Shown here: positions 11,059-20,082 of the stretch, piece by piece | Position numbering within the stretch: position 1 is the first letter of the stretch | How the letters are laid out: each line of letters begins with the position of its first letter | Assembly (NCBI GenBank): GCA_947478365.1 | Contig: CANJWG010000008.1 | Location: 1-34,776 of the forward strand | Length of the DNA stretch: 34,776 nt | Source: Flavobacteriaceae bacterium | GTDB taxonomy: Bacteria > Bacteroidota > Bacteroidia > Flavobacteriales > Flavobacteriaceae | Direction of reading: 5' to 3' | Notes under the pieces: model-generated | Told to the model about the DNA's origin: nothing | The model's database searches: none | The model's input: the letters and a program-made list of their open reading frames with translations, nothing else | Program-made: the position numbers and the translations under genes

Positions 11059-11081
11059 TTTAATTCTTTGTTAGAACAGAA

Positions 11082-11110
11082 CAAAAACCGAGCTATAGGC
11101 TCGGTTTTTG
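11082..11110 (+). terminator. Rho-independent-like terminator after the OmpA-family gene
   Basis: Perfect 12-bp stem caaaaaccgagc / gctcggtttttg, 5-nt loop, T-rich right arm, 24 bp after the stop codon. Confidence 0.85.
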
Positions 11111-11380
11111 TTTACTATTTATGTTATATCTAGATATGAAAAAGCTTTTTAAACAGTTTAAATTAAATTTCTTATTTGTTTTGTGATTTTAAACAATTAC
11201 ATAGCAATGAATTTTATCAAACTTCAAATAAACTTGTTTTTACGAATAATAATTTCTTCTATATTTATAAAAGGTAATAGATTATCAAAATTAAGACAAC
11301 TAATTGAAATGACAATAAAAAAGGTTTAACCTAATCATCTTCTTCTTTATTAGTATTGATAAACTAAAACCAACAAGTAA

Positions 11381-11415
11381 CAAAAAGAGTCCCAAATAAT
11401 TCGGGACTCTTTTTG
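11381..11415 (-). terminator. Bidirectional-looking terminator at the 3' end of the DUF5689 gene
   Basis: Perfect 13-bp stem caaaaagagtccc / gggactctttttg with a 9-nt loop; poly-A/poly-T on either arm. Confidence 0.8.
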
Positions 11416-11431
11416 TTTGATAAACTAAATA

Positions 11432-12817
11432 CTAGTTTATAACAATATCATCTATACGCATTGTAGTAGTAACACCGTTAACCCCGTTTCCTTCATATAT
11501 GAAAATAAAAAAACCATTTCCTGTTAACCCAACAGGTATTGCATAATTCCCACTAGAAGTAAAATTTGTAGCATATCCAGAAGCTGGACCATTCGGAATG
11601 TTAAAACTAGATGTTATATCTACTAACATGGAATTAGTTACAGTTCCACCAAGCACATAGCTTGTAGAGTAATATACTTTTAATGGAGAACCATTATCAT
11701 AACCAGATTGCGTTTTAAAAGAAAAAGTATTTGCCGCTGCCAAATCAACAGGAACAATAAATGCTGTTCTATTTGCCTCTGCGATTGGAATACCACTAGT
11801 ACCGGTATATGAAGACATTTCTAAGAATTTATTCGTGTTAAAAGTTTTTACTTTCCAATATCTATTACCTACCAATGCATCGTTTATGTATTTAGGAAAA
11901 TTCGTTTGGTTAACATCGTAAGAAGTAAAAGGCTCATTCAATGTTCCAACAGATGTAATTGCTTCTCCAACAATTGGAGGTGCTGCATCAAAACGAGCTT
12001 GTGTTAATTGAATATCGCTTTCGTATCTTACAATAAACTGAAAATCAGTGTCATATTTTGTCAAAACACCTCTAATTTTTCCACTACCTGTTGGAACTTG
12101 ATTTCCTGTAAAAGGGCAAAAACTACTGAAACGTATAATTTGCTCAGCACCACCAGTAGAAGAAATAAGTGTATGATTAGTAGCTCCTCCTCCAGAATCT
12201 ATATCATAATATGTTCTATTAATTGATCCTTCTGAGAATTGAACATTATCTAATTCAACTAAAGTGTTTTGGTTAACATCATTATATGCAGTTTCTAAAC
12301 TCATTGTTCTAACCATGGCGCTTTCTGGTTCAATTGTAGCTGAAGGGAATAAATGATCTTGCCATTCAAACTCCGATATTCTACCAATAGTCCCTTCATA
12401 TAATGACCCTATTTGTAATGAACCATAAACAATTGCAGAATACAAACCGTTTAGTTTGATATACACTTTTCTTCCTGGTGTAAATCCTTTTCCATATAAT
12501 GTAGTTATATTCAAAGGAACGCTAAACCCTATAGGATTTGAACCGTCAGTTGGAATGGTTTGAAAAGAAATTGACTTATAAAAGGTTCCTTTTTCATCAC
12601 TAGAAGTTACATAAGCTTCGATTATATCATCGGTAGTAAATTGAACCGGAGTTGCAGTTGCTGCAGAATTAACAGAAACTACCGTTCTAGTAGTTGCTAA
12701 TTCATAAGTAACTAAAGTACTCTCTGGTGTAGTATAATTATCATCATTAGCACACCCTGAAAGTAGTCCAAATGCCAACGATAATAGTAATCCTGATTTT
12801 AAAATTATTTTTTTCAT
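11432..12817 (-). CDS. DUF5689-like domain lipoprotein
   Basis: 461-aa ORF with lipobox LLSGC followed by 'EAYVTSSDEKGTFYKSISFQ..... GRKVYIKLNGLYSAIVYGSLQIG', resembling DUF5689. Confidence 0.75.
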   Translation of the reverse strand: MKKIILKSGLLLSLAFGLLSGCANDDNYTTPESTLVTYELATTRTVVSVNSAATATPVQFTTDDIIEAYVTSSDEKGTFYKSISFQTIPTDGSNPIGFSVPLNITTLYGKGFTPGRKVYIKLNGLYSAIVYGSLQIGSLYEGTIGRISEFEWQDHLFPSATIEPESAMVRTMSLETAYNDVNQNTLVELDNVQFSEGSINRTYYDIDSGGGATNHTLISSTGGAEQIIRFSSFCPFTGNQVPTGSGKIRGVLTKYDTDFQFIVRYESDIQLTQARFDAAPPIVGEAITSVGTLNEPFTSYDVNQTNFPKYINDALVGNRYWKVKTFNTNKFLEMSSYTGTSGIPIAEANRTAFIVPVDLAAANTFSFKTQSGYDNGSPLKVYYSTSYVLGGTVTNSMLVDITSSFNIPNGPASGYATNFTSSGNYAIPVGLTGNGFFIFIYEGNGVNGVTTTMRIDDIVIN

Positions 12818-12826
12818 AGTTGTAAT

Positions 12827-13501
12827 TTATTTTTTATCTACAATTCTAACATTATCTATTTCCCAAGTTCCATCAAGAGAAAAATTAGTTCCTGAACTTT
12901 TTACTCTAAATGCTAAATAAATGTTCCCGTCTGCATTTCCTGTATAACCAGACAAATCAATTAAACCCGAACTAAAGAAATCAAAATTAGTATCAAAATT
13001 TAATGGTGGTTTAGTAAATGGAATTACTTCCCAGGTTGCAGCAATTACATTGGTTCCGTCAAAATTAGTAGAAACCAATAAATCTATTGAATTGGAAGTA
13101 GAGGAAACATATGCTTGAGCAACATCAAATGCCAGTTTTTCATTCTCGTAGGTATTCATACTAATAGCCGGAGAAACCAACCATCCAATGTTAGAAGCCT
13201 GTCCAGATTGGTATCCTGTAAATTCAGCATATTTATCTGAATAATAAATGCCTTGTTCCCATTTTACTGTTCCTGCTTCAGAAAAATTTGTCCAACCTGC
13301 AAGGTTTATTGGATCTCCATCAACATTATTACTTGTAAAATCCTCAAAGAGTTTATATTCAGATAAGTTAGGATTTTTAATATCGTCTTCAGGTGAACAT
13401 CCTGAAAAAGATATCAAAACAAAAAATGCAACAAATAATTTAATTGTTTTACTCACAATTGTAAAATTATTTTTTGGGTATTCATGAATCTCTGATTTCA
13501 T
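12827..13501 (-). CDS. Choice-of-anchor J-like domain lipoprotein
   Basis: ORF in the track runs to 13525; the internal Met (MKSEIHEYPKNN) at 13501 avoids overlap with the upstream gene. Lipobox-like ISFSGC. 'LFEDFTSN...GWTNFSEAGTVKWEQGIYY...WLVSPAISM...WEIDNVRIVD' is choice-of-anchor-J-like. Confidence 0.75.
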   Translation of the reverse strand: MKSEIHEYPKNNFTIVSKTIKLFVAFFVLISFSGCSPEDDIKNPNLSEYKLFEDFTSNNVDGDPINLAGWTNFSEAGTVKWEQGIYYSDKYAEFTGYQSGQASNIGWLVSPAISMNTYENEKLAFDVAQAYVSSTSNSIDLLVSTNFDGTNVIAATWEVIPFTKPPLNFDTNFDFFSSGLIDLSGYTGNADGNIYLAFRVKSSGTNFSLDGTWEIDNVRIVDKK

Positions 13502-13511
13502 AGCTGTATTA

Positions 13512-16322
13512 TTATAAATTAACATAAAGATTTAAAAAGTAGGTTCTACCAAATCCGTAGAAATATCTTGGCCCAAATGATGGAGTCCCGCTAGAAACAT
13601 CTTGATTTAACTCTCTAAAGTTTCCGTTTCTTACTTGTTCAAAACCACCGGTTTTGTAACTTACATCAAAAACATTATTTACTGATGCAAAAAAACCAAA
13701 GGTAGTGTTTTTTATTTTCCAAGATTTTCCTCCTGTCAAATTGAACAACATAAAGTCGTCAAATTTTTCTTGTTTTAACAATTCTTTTGCTCTTTCATCG
13801 GTTGCTTCAGGAAATGGTAAACCTTCATTATCAAGAGGGTTTTTGAAGAAATTATCGGTTCTTAATAAAGACGCTACATCCAAATAGTTATTGCCGAGAT
13901 AATTGGCATTGGCACCAATCCACCAAAATTTAGGATCTCTGTATTCAATCCCTAAAGAGGCTGCAGTTTGTGGTCCGCCCGGAAGACGATATCCTTTTAA
14001 TTTAGATGAACCAAAATCGGTTACAGGATTGGTATTAACATCTGATGCAAGGTTATCATTACTAATAGAAACGTTAGGGTTATTATTATAAGTATATTCC
14101 CCGTAAGCTCCGGAAAGAGATATTTTAATGGTAGAAGTAATTTGATATTCCATTCCTAGTTCAACACCAATGTTTTGTTTTTCAATATTGGATACTGTTT
14201 CTGCCACAAAAGCATCGCCTCCATCACCGTCTGTATCGTCAAAGATTCCCTCACCAAAGAAAAATGAAGTTTCAGTAGCATTTTTGATATTAGTATAAAA
14301 AGCGGTCAATCTCGATTTAAATCTAGGTGCTTTTATGATGTAACTTGCGTCAAGACTTGTAATGTTCTCTGATTTAATTCCTTCAACTACATTGTCATTT
14401 AAACGTGCATTCGGAAAAACATTTCTTAGAGCTGGAGCTTTTGTCAAATAGGCAGCATTAAAAGTTAAAAACTTTTTCCCTGTAATCTTATAGGTTAAAC
14501 CACCTTTAAATCCAAAATTCTCAAATATATATTTATCACTTTTACCAAATGAATTAGTAGGATACAACCCATTTCTGTATAATCCTTCTCTTTGGTATTG
14601 AGTTCTTGCAAAAGATTGAGCTAAGTAGAAATCTATTTTTTTATAAGTAAACTTAAACTGTGTAAATGCATCTGCAGTATTTGCCAATAAGTTATAGTTG
14701 TATGCAAAAGTATCTCCAACAACCACATTTCTGTTCGGATTATTCAAATCAGATTGTTGTTCTGATCCCACTTGAAAATTATCGTAATCTTGATAATATT
14801 GACCCCCTAATAAATCCAATACATTAGCAAAGTTATGAGACACTAATTTTCTAAAGGTTGCCCCAGCATTCATATTAATATTATCAGCAAGTTGAGAGCT
14901 TAATATCGAATTTGCTGTCCATACTTTATCGTCTGTTCTGTCTTCAAATAATATATAGGCGCTATGACCGTCAGATGTGCTTCTGTTGGTTTGGTATAAT
15001 TGATTCCAGTTGATTTGTCTGTTTGCTAAGAATATGGGGGCTTGATCAATACCCGCTTGTACATTCGCCGGATCATCTCCTAAAAAGTCTGTATAATCAT
15101 CCGGATTGTAGGCAGATGTATAAAAGCTTGGTAAATTTCTGTAATAGGTAGGGTCCGGATTATCAGCACCTTGATTTCTAAGTCTACTACTTCCAATTCT
15201 ACCGAACTGATGTGATATACTTGTCATTAAATTAGTCTTGTCTGAAATTTTCCAAAAATGATTTAACATCAATATTGGCTCTTCAACATTTCTATCTCTT
15301 GAATTACGCTTTTGACCATCTTGCCAACCCCAAAACGAATTATATTTTATTCCGGCTAATCTATTTACTTCGGCAGTGTTAGGCGAATTTCTTCCTCTAC
15401 TATTTTGTGCAAAAATAAAGGTAAAGTTTAATGAGTGGTGTTGATTAAATTTCTTTTCAACACTAGCAAATAAAGATTTGGCATCATAATCTGTCCCTTC
15501 AAAGTAACCTTCATTTGCTACACGTCCTGAAGCAGAAACTACAAAAGCCCATCCTTTTGAACTCATTCCCGAAGCATGGGTAACCATTCCTCTTCCTGTA
15601 TAGTTAGTATTTGTTGCAGAGGCAGAAATTCTAGTCCCTTTTCTATAAATTGAAGCCCTTGTATTTATTTCTTGGGTTCCAAGAATCCCTCCAAAAGTAT
15701 AATCCGAAGGCAATGTCCCATTTGTAAATTCTTGATTTCTTGTAGCATCATTTAATCCTCCCCAGTTACCCCATTGAGGACGACCATCATAAATTTTATT
15801 CATTACAACACCATTAATCATAGTCGTTGAATTTTCATTATCTAGACCTCTGATTCTAAAACGAGCTTGTCCCCAATTAAATGCTGCCGCTTGTTGGTAT
15901 GTATCTCTTGAAGCTTGCAACAAACCTGCCGTACTTTCTGAACCACTATTATCATCCCCTAAATCATTTTCGGTAATGGTAATTAAACTCAATTGTTGTT
16001 CAATGGTTAAATCCTCTTCCATTACAACAAAACCTATATCTAAGATTTTACCATCTTCAATATCAATTAATATCAACTGATCTTTAAGCCCAGCACTTTT
16101 GATTTGAAGTAATTGGCTTCCTTTTGGTACTTCTTTGAAAGTAAAGGTTCCAAAGACATCTGTTAAAGATGTTAAGCTAGTGTTTTGAATAGAAACTACT
16201 ACGTTTTGAATTGGTTTTTGTGTTTTTGATTCTACTACTTTTCCTGTAACTCCAGTAGCTGTTTGAGCAAAGCTAAAAAGCACTTGCATTACGAATAATG
16301 AACTAATAACAAGTTTTTTCAT
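13512..16322 (-). CDS. TonB-dependent receptor with N-terminal carboxypeptidase-regulatory-like domain
   Basis: 936-aa ORF with signal peptide, 'TGVTGKVVESKTQKPIQNVVVSIQNTSLTSLTDVFGTFTFKEVPKG', plug-like 'RFRIRGLDNENSTTMINGVVMN', and C-terminal barrel end 'FYGFGRTYFLNLYVNL'. Confidence 0.9.
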   Translation of the reverse strand: MKKLVISSLFVMQVLFSFAQTATGVTGKVVESKTQKPIQNVVVSIQNTSLTSLTDVFGTFTFKEVPKGSQLLQIKSAGLKDQLILIDIEDGKILDIGFVVMEEDLTIEQQLSLITITENDLGDDNSGSESTAGLLQASRDTYQQAAAFNWGQARFRIRGLDNENSTTMINGVVMNKIYDGRPQWGNWGGLNDATRNQEFTNGTLPSDYTFGGILGTQEINTRASIYRKGTRISASATNTNYTGRGMVTHASGMSSKGWAFVVSASGRVANEGYFEGTDYDAKSLFASVEKKFNQHHSLNFTFIFAQNSRGRNSPNTAEVNRLAGIKYNSFWGWQDGQKRNSRDRNVEEPILMLNHFWKISDKTNLMTSISHQFGRIGSSRLRNQGADNPDPTYYRNLPSFYTSAYNPDDYTDFLGDDPANVQAGIDQAPIFLANRQINWNQLYQTNRSTSDGHSAYILFEDRTDDKVWTANSILSSQLADNINMNAGATFRKLVSHNFANVLDLLGGQYYQDYDNFQVGSEQQSDLNNPNRNVVVGDTFAYNYNLLANTADAFTQFKFTYKKIDFYLAQSFARTQYQREGLYRNGLYPTNSFGKSDKYIFENFGFKGGLTYKITGKKFLTFNAAYLTKAPALRNVFPNARLNDNVVEGIKSENITSLDASYIIKAPRFKSRLTAFYTNIKNATETSFFFGEGIFDDTDGDGGDAFVAETVSNIEKQNIGVELGMEYQITSTIKISLSGAYGEYTYNNNPNVSISNDNLASDVNTNPVTDFGSSKLKGYRLPGGPQTAASLGIEYRDPKFWWIGANANYLGNNYLDVASLLRTDNFFKNPLDNEGLPFPEATDERAKELLKQEKFDDFMLFNLTGGKSWKIKNTTFGFFASVNNVFDVSYKTGGFEQVRNGNFRELNQDVSSGTPSFGPRYFYGFGRTYFLNLYVNL

Positions 16323-16379
16323 AAATAAAATAAAATTAATTTTCTATATAAATAAGTCTTAATAAAAACTTAAAGCCGA

Positions 16380-16387
16380 CAAATGTA
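16380..16387 (-). promoter_or_regulatory. Candidate Bacteroidota -7 element (TACATTTG) for the TonB-receptor/lipoprotein unit
   Basis: CAAATGTA on + strand = TACATTTG on - strand, matching TAnnTTTG, about 58 bp upstream of the TonB-receptor start. No well-spaced -33 TTG identified. Confidence 0.4.
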
Positions 16388-16407
16388 CATCTTTTAATAA
16401 TATTATC

Positions 16408-16415
16408 TACTTTTG
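16408..16415 (+). promoter_or_regulatory. Candidate Bacteroidota -7 element (TACTTTTG) for the secreted endonuclease-like gene
   Basis: TACTTTTG matches TAnnTTTG, 44 bp upstream of the ATG at 16460, in the divergent intergenic region. Confidence 0.4.
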
Positions 16416-16459
16416 GCTCAAAGTTTTAAAAAAATGACATTAAATTAATATGTAAATTT

Positions 16460-17569
16460 ATGAGAATTAGAAAATTTATAGCCGTTTTCTTTGTTTTATT
16501 CGCAATTTTTGGCGCAAATGCTCAAGCAAAAAAATATATCGTGCATACCGTTGCATTCTATAATTTTGAGAATTTGTTTGATACAATTAATGAGGCGAAT
16601 AATGATGAGGAATGGTTGCCAAACGGAGCTCAGAATTGGACTTCAGAAAAATACAAGCAAAAATTACACAATCTGGCAAGAGTATTATCTGAAATTGGAA
16701 CAACAGAAAATCCAAACAATTCTCCCGTACTTATTGGTGGTGCTGAAATTGAAAACAGACTCGTTTTGGAAGACCTAGTAAAGGAGCCGGCTATCATAGG
16801 TAAAGATTATGGGATAGTACATTTTGAGTCCCCCGATAAAAGAGGAATTGATGTTGCATTATTATATCAGAAGAAACATTTCAAACCTACAAGTTTCAAG
16901 AACATCCCTTTATTGATTTATAAAAATCAACTGAATACTAATACTAAAGAAAAAAATGCCACAGACGACGCTTCTGACGATAAATCAGAAATAGACAAAA
17001 ACCTAGACAGAGTATACACACGAGATATCTTATTAGTTACTGGTTTTCTTGATGGTGAAGAAGTTAATGTCATGGTAAACCACTGGCCATCACGTTCTGG
17101 CGGGGAGAAAAAAAGCTCCCCTTTTCGTGAAGCAGCCGGAAGGTTAAACAGAAAAATAATGGATTCCATCTATAAAATCAATTCTAATGCGAAAATCATT
17201 ACAATGGGAGATTTGAATGACGGAACTTACAACAAAAGCGTAAAAGAAGGCGTAGGTGCCAAACGAAAAAAAGAAGAAGTAAAACAATTCGGTGTATACA
17301 ATCCTTTTGAAGAAATGTTCTACAAAGGAAACGCAACACTTTTCTATCGTGATGCTGGAGATATCTTCGACCAAATCATGGTTTCTGAAGCCTTAATTCA
17401 AAAAGACAATTCTTCTTTCCGTTATTGGAAAGCGGGTATATATAACAAACCCTTCATGATTACTACAGTCGGACAATACAAAGGCTATCCGCTAAGGCAT
17501 GGTGCAAACGAAATAGGATACAGTGACCACTTCCCTGCTTATATTTATCTGATTAAGGAAGCAAAATAA
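16460..17569 (+). CDS. Secreted endonuclease/exonuclease/phosphatase family protein
   Basis: 369-aa ORF with signal peptide. EEP fold motifs: 'FYNFENLFDT', 'AEIENR', 'RGIDVALLYQ', 'NHWPSRSGG', 'TMGDLND', 'YSDHFPAYIYL'. Confidence 0.9.
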   Translation: MRIRKFIAVFFVLFAIFGANAQAKKYIVHTVAFYNFENLFDTINEANNDEEWLPNGAQNWTSEKYKQKLHNLARVLSEIGTTENPNNSPVLIGGAEIENRLVLEDLVKEPAIIGKDYGIVHFESPDKRGIDVALLYQKKHFKPTSFKNIPLLIYKNQLNTNTKEKNATDDASDDKSEIDKNLDRVYTRDILLVTGFLDGEEVNVMVNHWPSRSGGEKKSSPFREAAGRLNRKIMDSIYKINSNAKIITMGDLNDGTYNKSVKEGVGAKRKKEEVKQFGVYNPFEEMFYKGNATLFYRDAGDIFDQIMVSEALIQKDNSSFRYWKAGIYNKPFMITTVGQYKGYPLRHGANEIGYSDHFPAYIYLIKEAK

Positions 17570-17575
17570 TTTTTT

Positions 17576-17601
17576 AAAGTCTCGAATATCGGGACTTTTT
17601 T
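17576..17601 (+). terminator. Rho-independent-like terminator after the endonuclease-family gene
   Basis: Stem aaagtctcga / tcgggacttt (one G-T wobble) followed by T run, 7 bp after the stop. Confidence 0.75.
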
Positions 17602-17631
17602 ATTTAGTATTTTCGTAAAAACATTTATCTT

Positions 17632-18168
17632 ATGGCAATACCAAAACCATTTAACCTCAACAAATGGATTGACGAAAACCGTCATATATTAAAACCACCC
17701 GTTGGTAACAAAAACATTTATGTTGATTCCGAAGATTATATCGTAATGATTGTGGCTGGTCCAAACGCCCGAAAAGACTATCACTACAACGAGACTGAAG
17801 AATTGTTCTACCAACTCGAAGGCGAAATCACAGTCTATGTACAAGACAATGGCGAAAAGAAAGCGATGGAACTTTCCGCTGGCGATATGTATTTGCATCC
17901 GGCAAAAACACCACATTCGCCCAACAGAAGCGAAGGTTCTATTGGATTAGTAATCGAACTAAAACGTGCCGGCACAAATGCAAAAGATGGCCTACTTTGG
18001 TTTTGCGACAACTGCAACCACAAACTCTACGATGTCTATTTTCCGCTTACCGATATCGAAAAAGATTTTCTAAAACATTTCGAAAATTTCTATAATTCGA
18101 AAGATCTGCGAACATGCAATAAATGCGGAGCCGTAATGGAAAGTGATCCAAGATTTACAGTAAAATAA
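17632..18168 (+). CDS. 3-hydroxyanthranilate 3,4-dioxygenase
   Basis: 178-aa cupin: 'PFNLNKWIDENRHILKPPVGNK', 'GPNARKDYHYNETEELFYQLEGEITVYVQDNG', 'GDMYLHPAKTPHSPNR', C-terminal 'WFCDNCNHKLYD...CNKCGAVMESDPRF' metal site typical of HAAO. Confidence 0.93.
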   Translation: MAIPKPFNLNKWIDENRHILKPPVGNKNIYVDSEDYIVMIVAGPNARKDYHYNETEELFYQLEGEITVYVQDNGEKKAMELSAGDMYLHPAKTPHSPNRSEGSIGLVIELKRAGTNAKDGLLWFCDNCNHKLYDVYFPLTDIEKDFLKHFENFYNSKDLRTCNKCGAVMESDPRFTVK

Positions 18169-18186
18169 TTTTTTATTATTATAAGC

Positions 18187-18260
18187 ACACGTTGATTTTA
18201 TTTCGGAAACATCCTCCCGCTATCTGCGCTACACGGTAGCTTGCTTCTATCGGGGCTAAC
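18187..18260. repeat. Putative interspersed intergenic repeat containing 'cctcccgctatctgcgctacacggtagcttgcttctatcggggctaac'
   Basis: Noncoding, locally GC-rich, contains perfect hairpin gctac-acg-gtagc (18228-18240). Sequence resembles repeats I recognise from Flavobacterium intergenic regions; copy number not checked. Confidence 0.5.
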
Positions 18261-18275
18261 ATTTAACTTCTTATC

Positions 18276-18348
18276 TGTCATTCCGACGAAGGAGGAATCT
18301 CATCAAAACATTTCAAAATAATAAGATTCCTCCTTCGTCGGAATGACA
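18276..18348. repeat. Long perfect inverted repeat (25-bp arms, 23-nt loop)
   Basis: tgtcattccgacgaaggaggaatct (18276-18300) and its exact reverse complement agattcctccttcgtcggaatgaca (18324-18348). Confidence 0.9.
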
Positions 18349-18375
18349 AATACATGCATAATGAAAACTTTATTT

Positions 18376-18402
18376 TTGATTAACTAATTTCAATTACATT
18401 TG
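18376..18402 (+). promoter_or_regulatory. Candidate Bacteroidota promoter for the ALDH gene (TTG ... TACATTTG)
   Basis: TTG at 18376-18378 and TACATTTG at 18395-18402, 30 bp upstream of the ATG at 18432. Spacing (16 nt) is slightly short. Confidence 0.5.
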
Positions 18403-18431
18403 CAATCATAAATTCAAAACAAACCAATATA

Positions 18432-19985
18432 ATGTCAACAATTGCACAACAATTCGGCATGACCGAAGCTCTGGAAAAACTTGGAGTAAAAGCTATAAAC
18501 GAAGGGACTTCAACCGGAAACAACTGGTTTTCAAACGGAGAAGTTTTTGAATCATATTCGCCAGTAGATGGCCAATTAATTGGAAAAGTAAAAGCATCAA
18601 CCGCCGCCGATTACGAAAAAGTAATGCAATCAGCAACCGAAGCTTTCAAAACTTTCAAACTTATGCCAGCGCCTCAACGTGGTGAAATTGTACGTCAATT
18701 TGGAGAAAAATTACGCCAAAACAAAGAAGCTTTAGGTAAATTGGTTTCTTATGAAATGGGGAAATCATTACAAGAAGGATACGGAGAAGTTCAAGAAATG
18801 ATCGATATCTGCGATTTTGCTGTTGGTTTATCCCGTCAATTGCACGGATTAACAATGCACTCAGAACGTCCGGGTCATCGAATGTACGAACAATACCATC
18901 CATTGGGAATAGTTGGAATCATTTCGGCATTTAACTTTCCTGTTGCTGTTTGGGCTTGGAACACAGCGTTAGCATGGATTTGTGGAGATGTTTGTGTGTG
19001 GAAACCATCCGAAAAAACTCCATTATGTGGCATCGCTTGTCAAAATATAATTGCAGAAGTATTAAAAGAAAATAACCTTCCGGAAGGAATTTCTTGTTTA
19101 ATCAACGGCGATTATAAAGTAGGTGAATTAATGACGCATGACAAAAGAATTCCTCTAGTTTCTGCAACAGGTTCTACTCGTATGGGTAAAATTGTTGCCC
19201 AAGCTTGTGCCGCTCGATTAGGAAAATCGTTATTGGAACTTGGTGGAAACAATGCTATAATCGTAACGCCGGATGCAGATATCAAAATGACCGTAATTGG
19301 AGCCGTATTTGGAGCTGTTGGAACGGCAGGCCAACGTTGTACTTCTACACGTAGATTAATTATTCACGAAAGTATTTATGATAAAGTTCGTGATGCTATT
19401 GTTGGTGCTTATGGTCAATTAAGAATCGGGAACCCATTAGACCAAAACAATCACGTTGGTCCACTTATCGACAAACACGCAGTCGAAATGTATAATAATG
19501 CCTTGACAAAAGTAGTTGCCGAAGGCGGAAAAATCTTGGTTGAAGGCGGCTTGCTGAATGGTACAGGTTACGAAAGTGGCTGCTACGTAAAACCAGCGAT
19601 TGCTGAAGCCAAAAATTCATTTGAAATTGTGCAACACGAAACCTTTGCGCCAGTTTTATATTTATTAAAATATTCTGGAGATGTAATCAATGCAATTGAA
19701 GTTCAAAACGGTGTTGCCCAAGGATTATCATCAGCTATCATGACTAATAATCTTCGGGAAGCAGAAACATTTTTATCTGTTGCTGGTTCCGATTGTGGAA
19801 TTGCGAATGTAAACATCGGAACTTCCGGTGCTGAGATTGGCGGTGCTTTTGGTGGTGAAAAAGAAACCGGTGGCGGACGAGAATCAGGTTCTGATGCCTG
19901 GAAAGTGTATATGAGAAGACAAACCAATACGATCAATTATACAACTAGTTTGCCTTTGGCACAAGGGATTAAATTTGATTTGTGA
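18432..19985 (+). CDS. Aldehyde dehydrogenase, ALDH7 / alpha-aminoadipate-semialdehyde dehydrogenase-like
   Basis: 517-aa ORF with 'FNFPVAVWAWNTALAWICGDVCVWKPSEKTPLC', 'ELGGNNAIIVTPDAD', 'GTAGQRCTSTRRL', 'GGAFGGEKETGGGRESGSDAWKVYMRRQTNTINY'. Confidence 0.92.
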   Translation: MSTIAQQFGMTEALEKLGVKAINEGTSTGNNWFSNGEVFESYSPVDGQLIGKVKASTAADYEKVMQSATEAFKTFKLMPAPQRGEIVRQFGEKLRQNKEALGKLVSYEMGKSLQEGYGEVQEMIDICDFAVGLSRQLHGLTMHSERPGHRMYEQYHPLGIVGIISAFNFPVAVWAWNTALAWICGDVCVWKPSEKTPLCGIACQNIIAEVLKENNLPEGISCLINGDYKVGELMTHDKRIPLVSATGSTRMGKIVAQACAARLGKSLLELGGNNAIIVTPDADIKMTVIGAVFGAVGTAGQRCTSTRRLIIHESIYDKVRDAIVGAYGQLRIGNPLDQNNHVGPLIDKHAVEMYNNALTKVVAEGGKILVEGGLLNGTGYESGCYVKPAIAEAKNSFEIVQHETFAPVLYLLKYSGDVINAIEVQNGVAQGLSSAIMTNNLREAETFLSVAGSDCGIANVNIGTSGAEIGGAFGGEKETGGGRESGSDAWKVYMRRQTNTINYTTSLPLAQGIKFDL

Positions 19986-20023
19986 TTTTTGAGAAGAAAG
20001 AAACAAGATACAAGAAGCAAGAA

Positions 20024-20051
20024 AAAAGCGTCCCATAATTAGGACGCTTTT
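20024..20051. terminator. Terminator between convergent ALDH and PhnA genes
   Basis: Perfect 10-bp stem aaaagcgtcc / ggacgctttt with an 8-nt loop and flanking A/T runs. Confidence 0.75.
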
Positions 20052-20082
20052 CTTATTTTGACCCTTGTCATTTCTGTAAAGG

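Noticed and set aside
12827-13525. Gene overlap between the choice-of-anchor-J lipoprotein ORF and the TonB receptor
   Set aside because: Overlap disappears when the internal Met at 13501 is used; the first 8 residues of the called ORF do not fit a signal-peptide start.
17632-19985. Treating HAAO and the aldehyde dehydrogenase as a two-gene kynurenine catabolic operon
   Set aside because: The dehydrogenase looks ALDH7-like, not 2-aminomuconate-semialdehyde dehydrogenase, and the 263-bp gap carries repeats and its own promoter motif.
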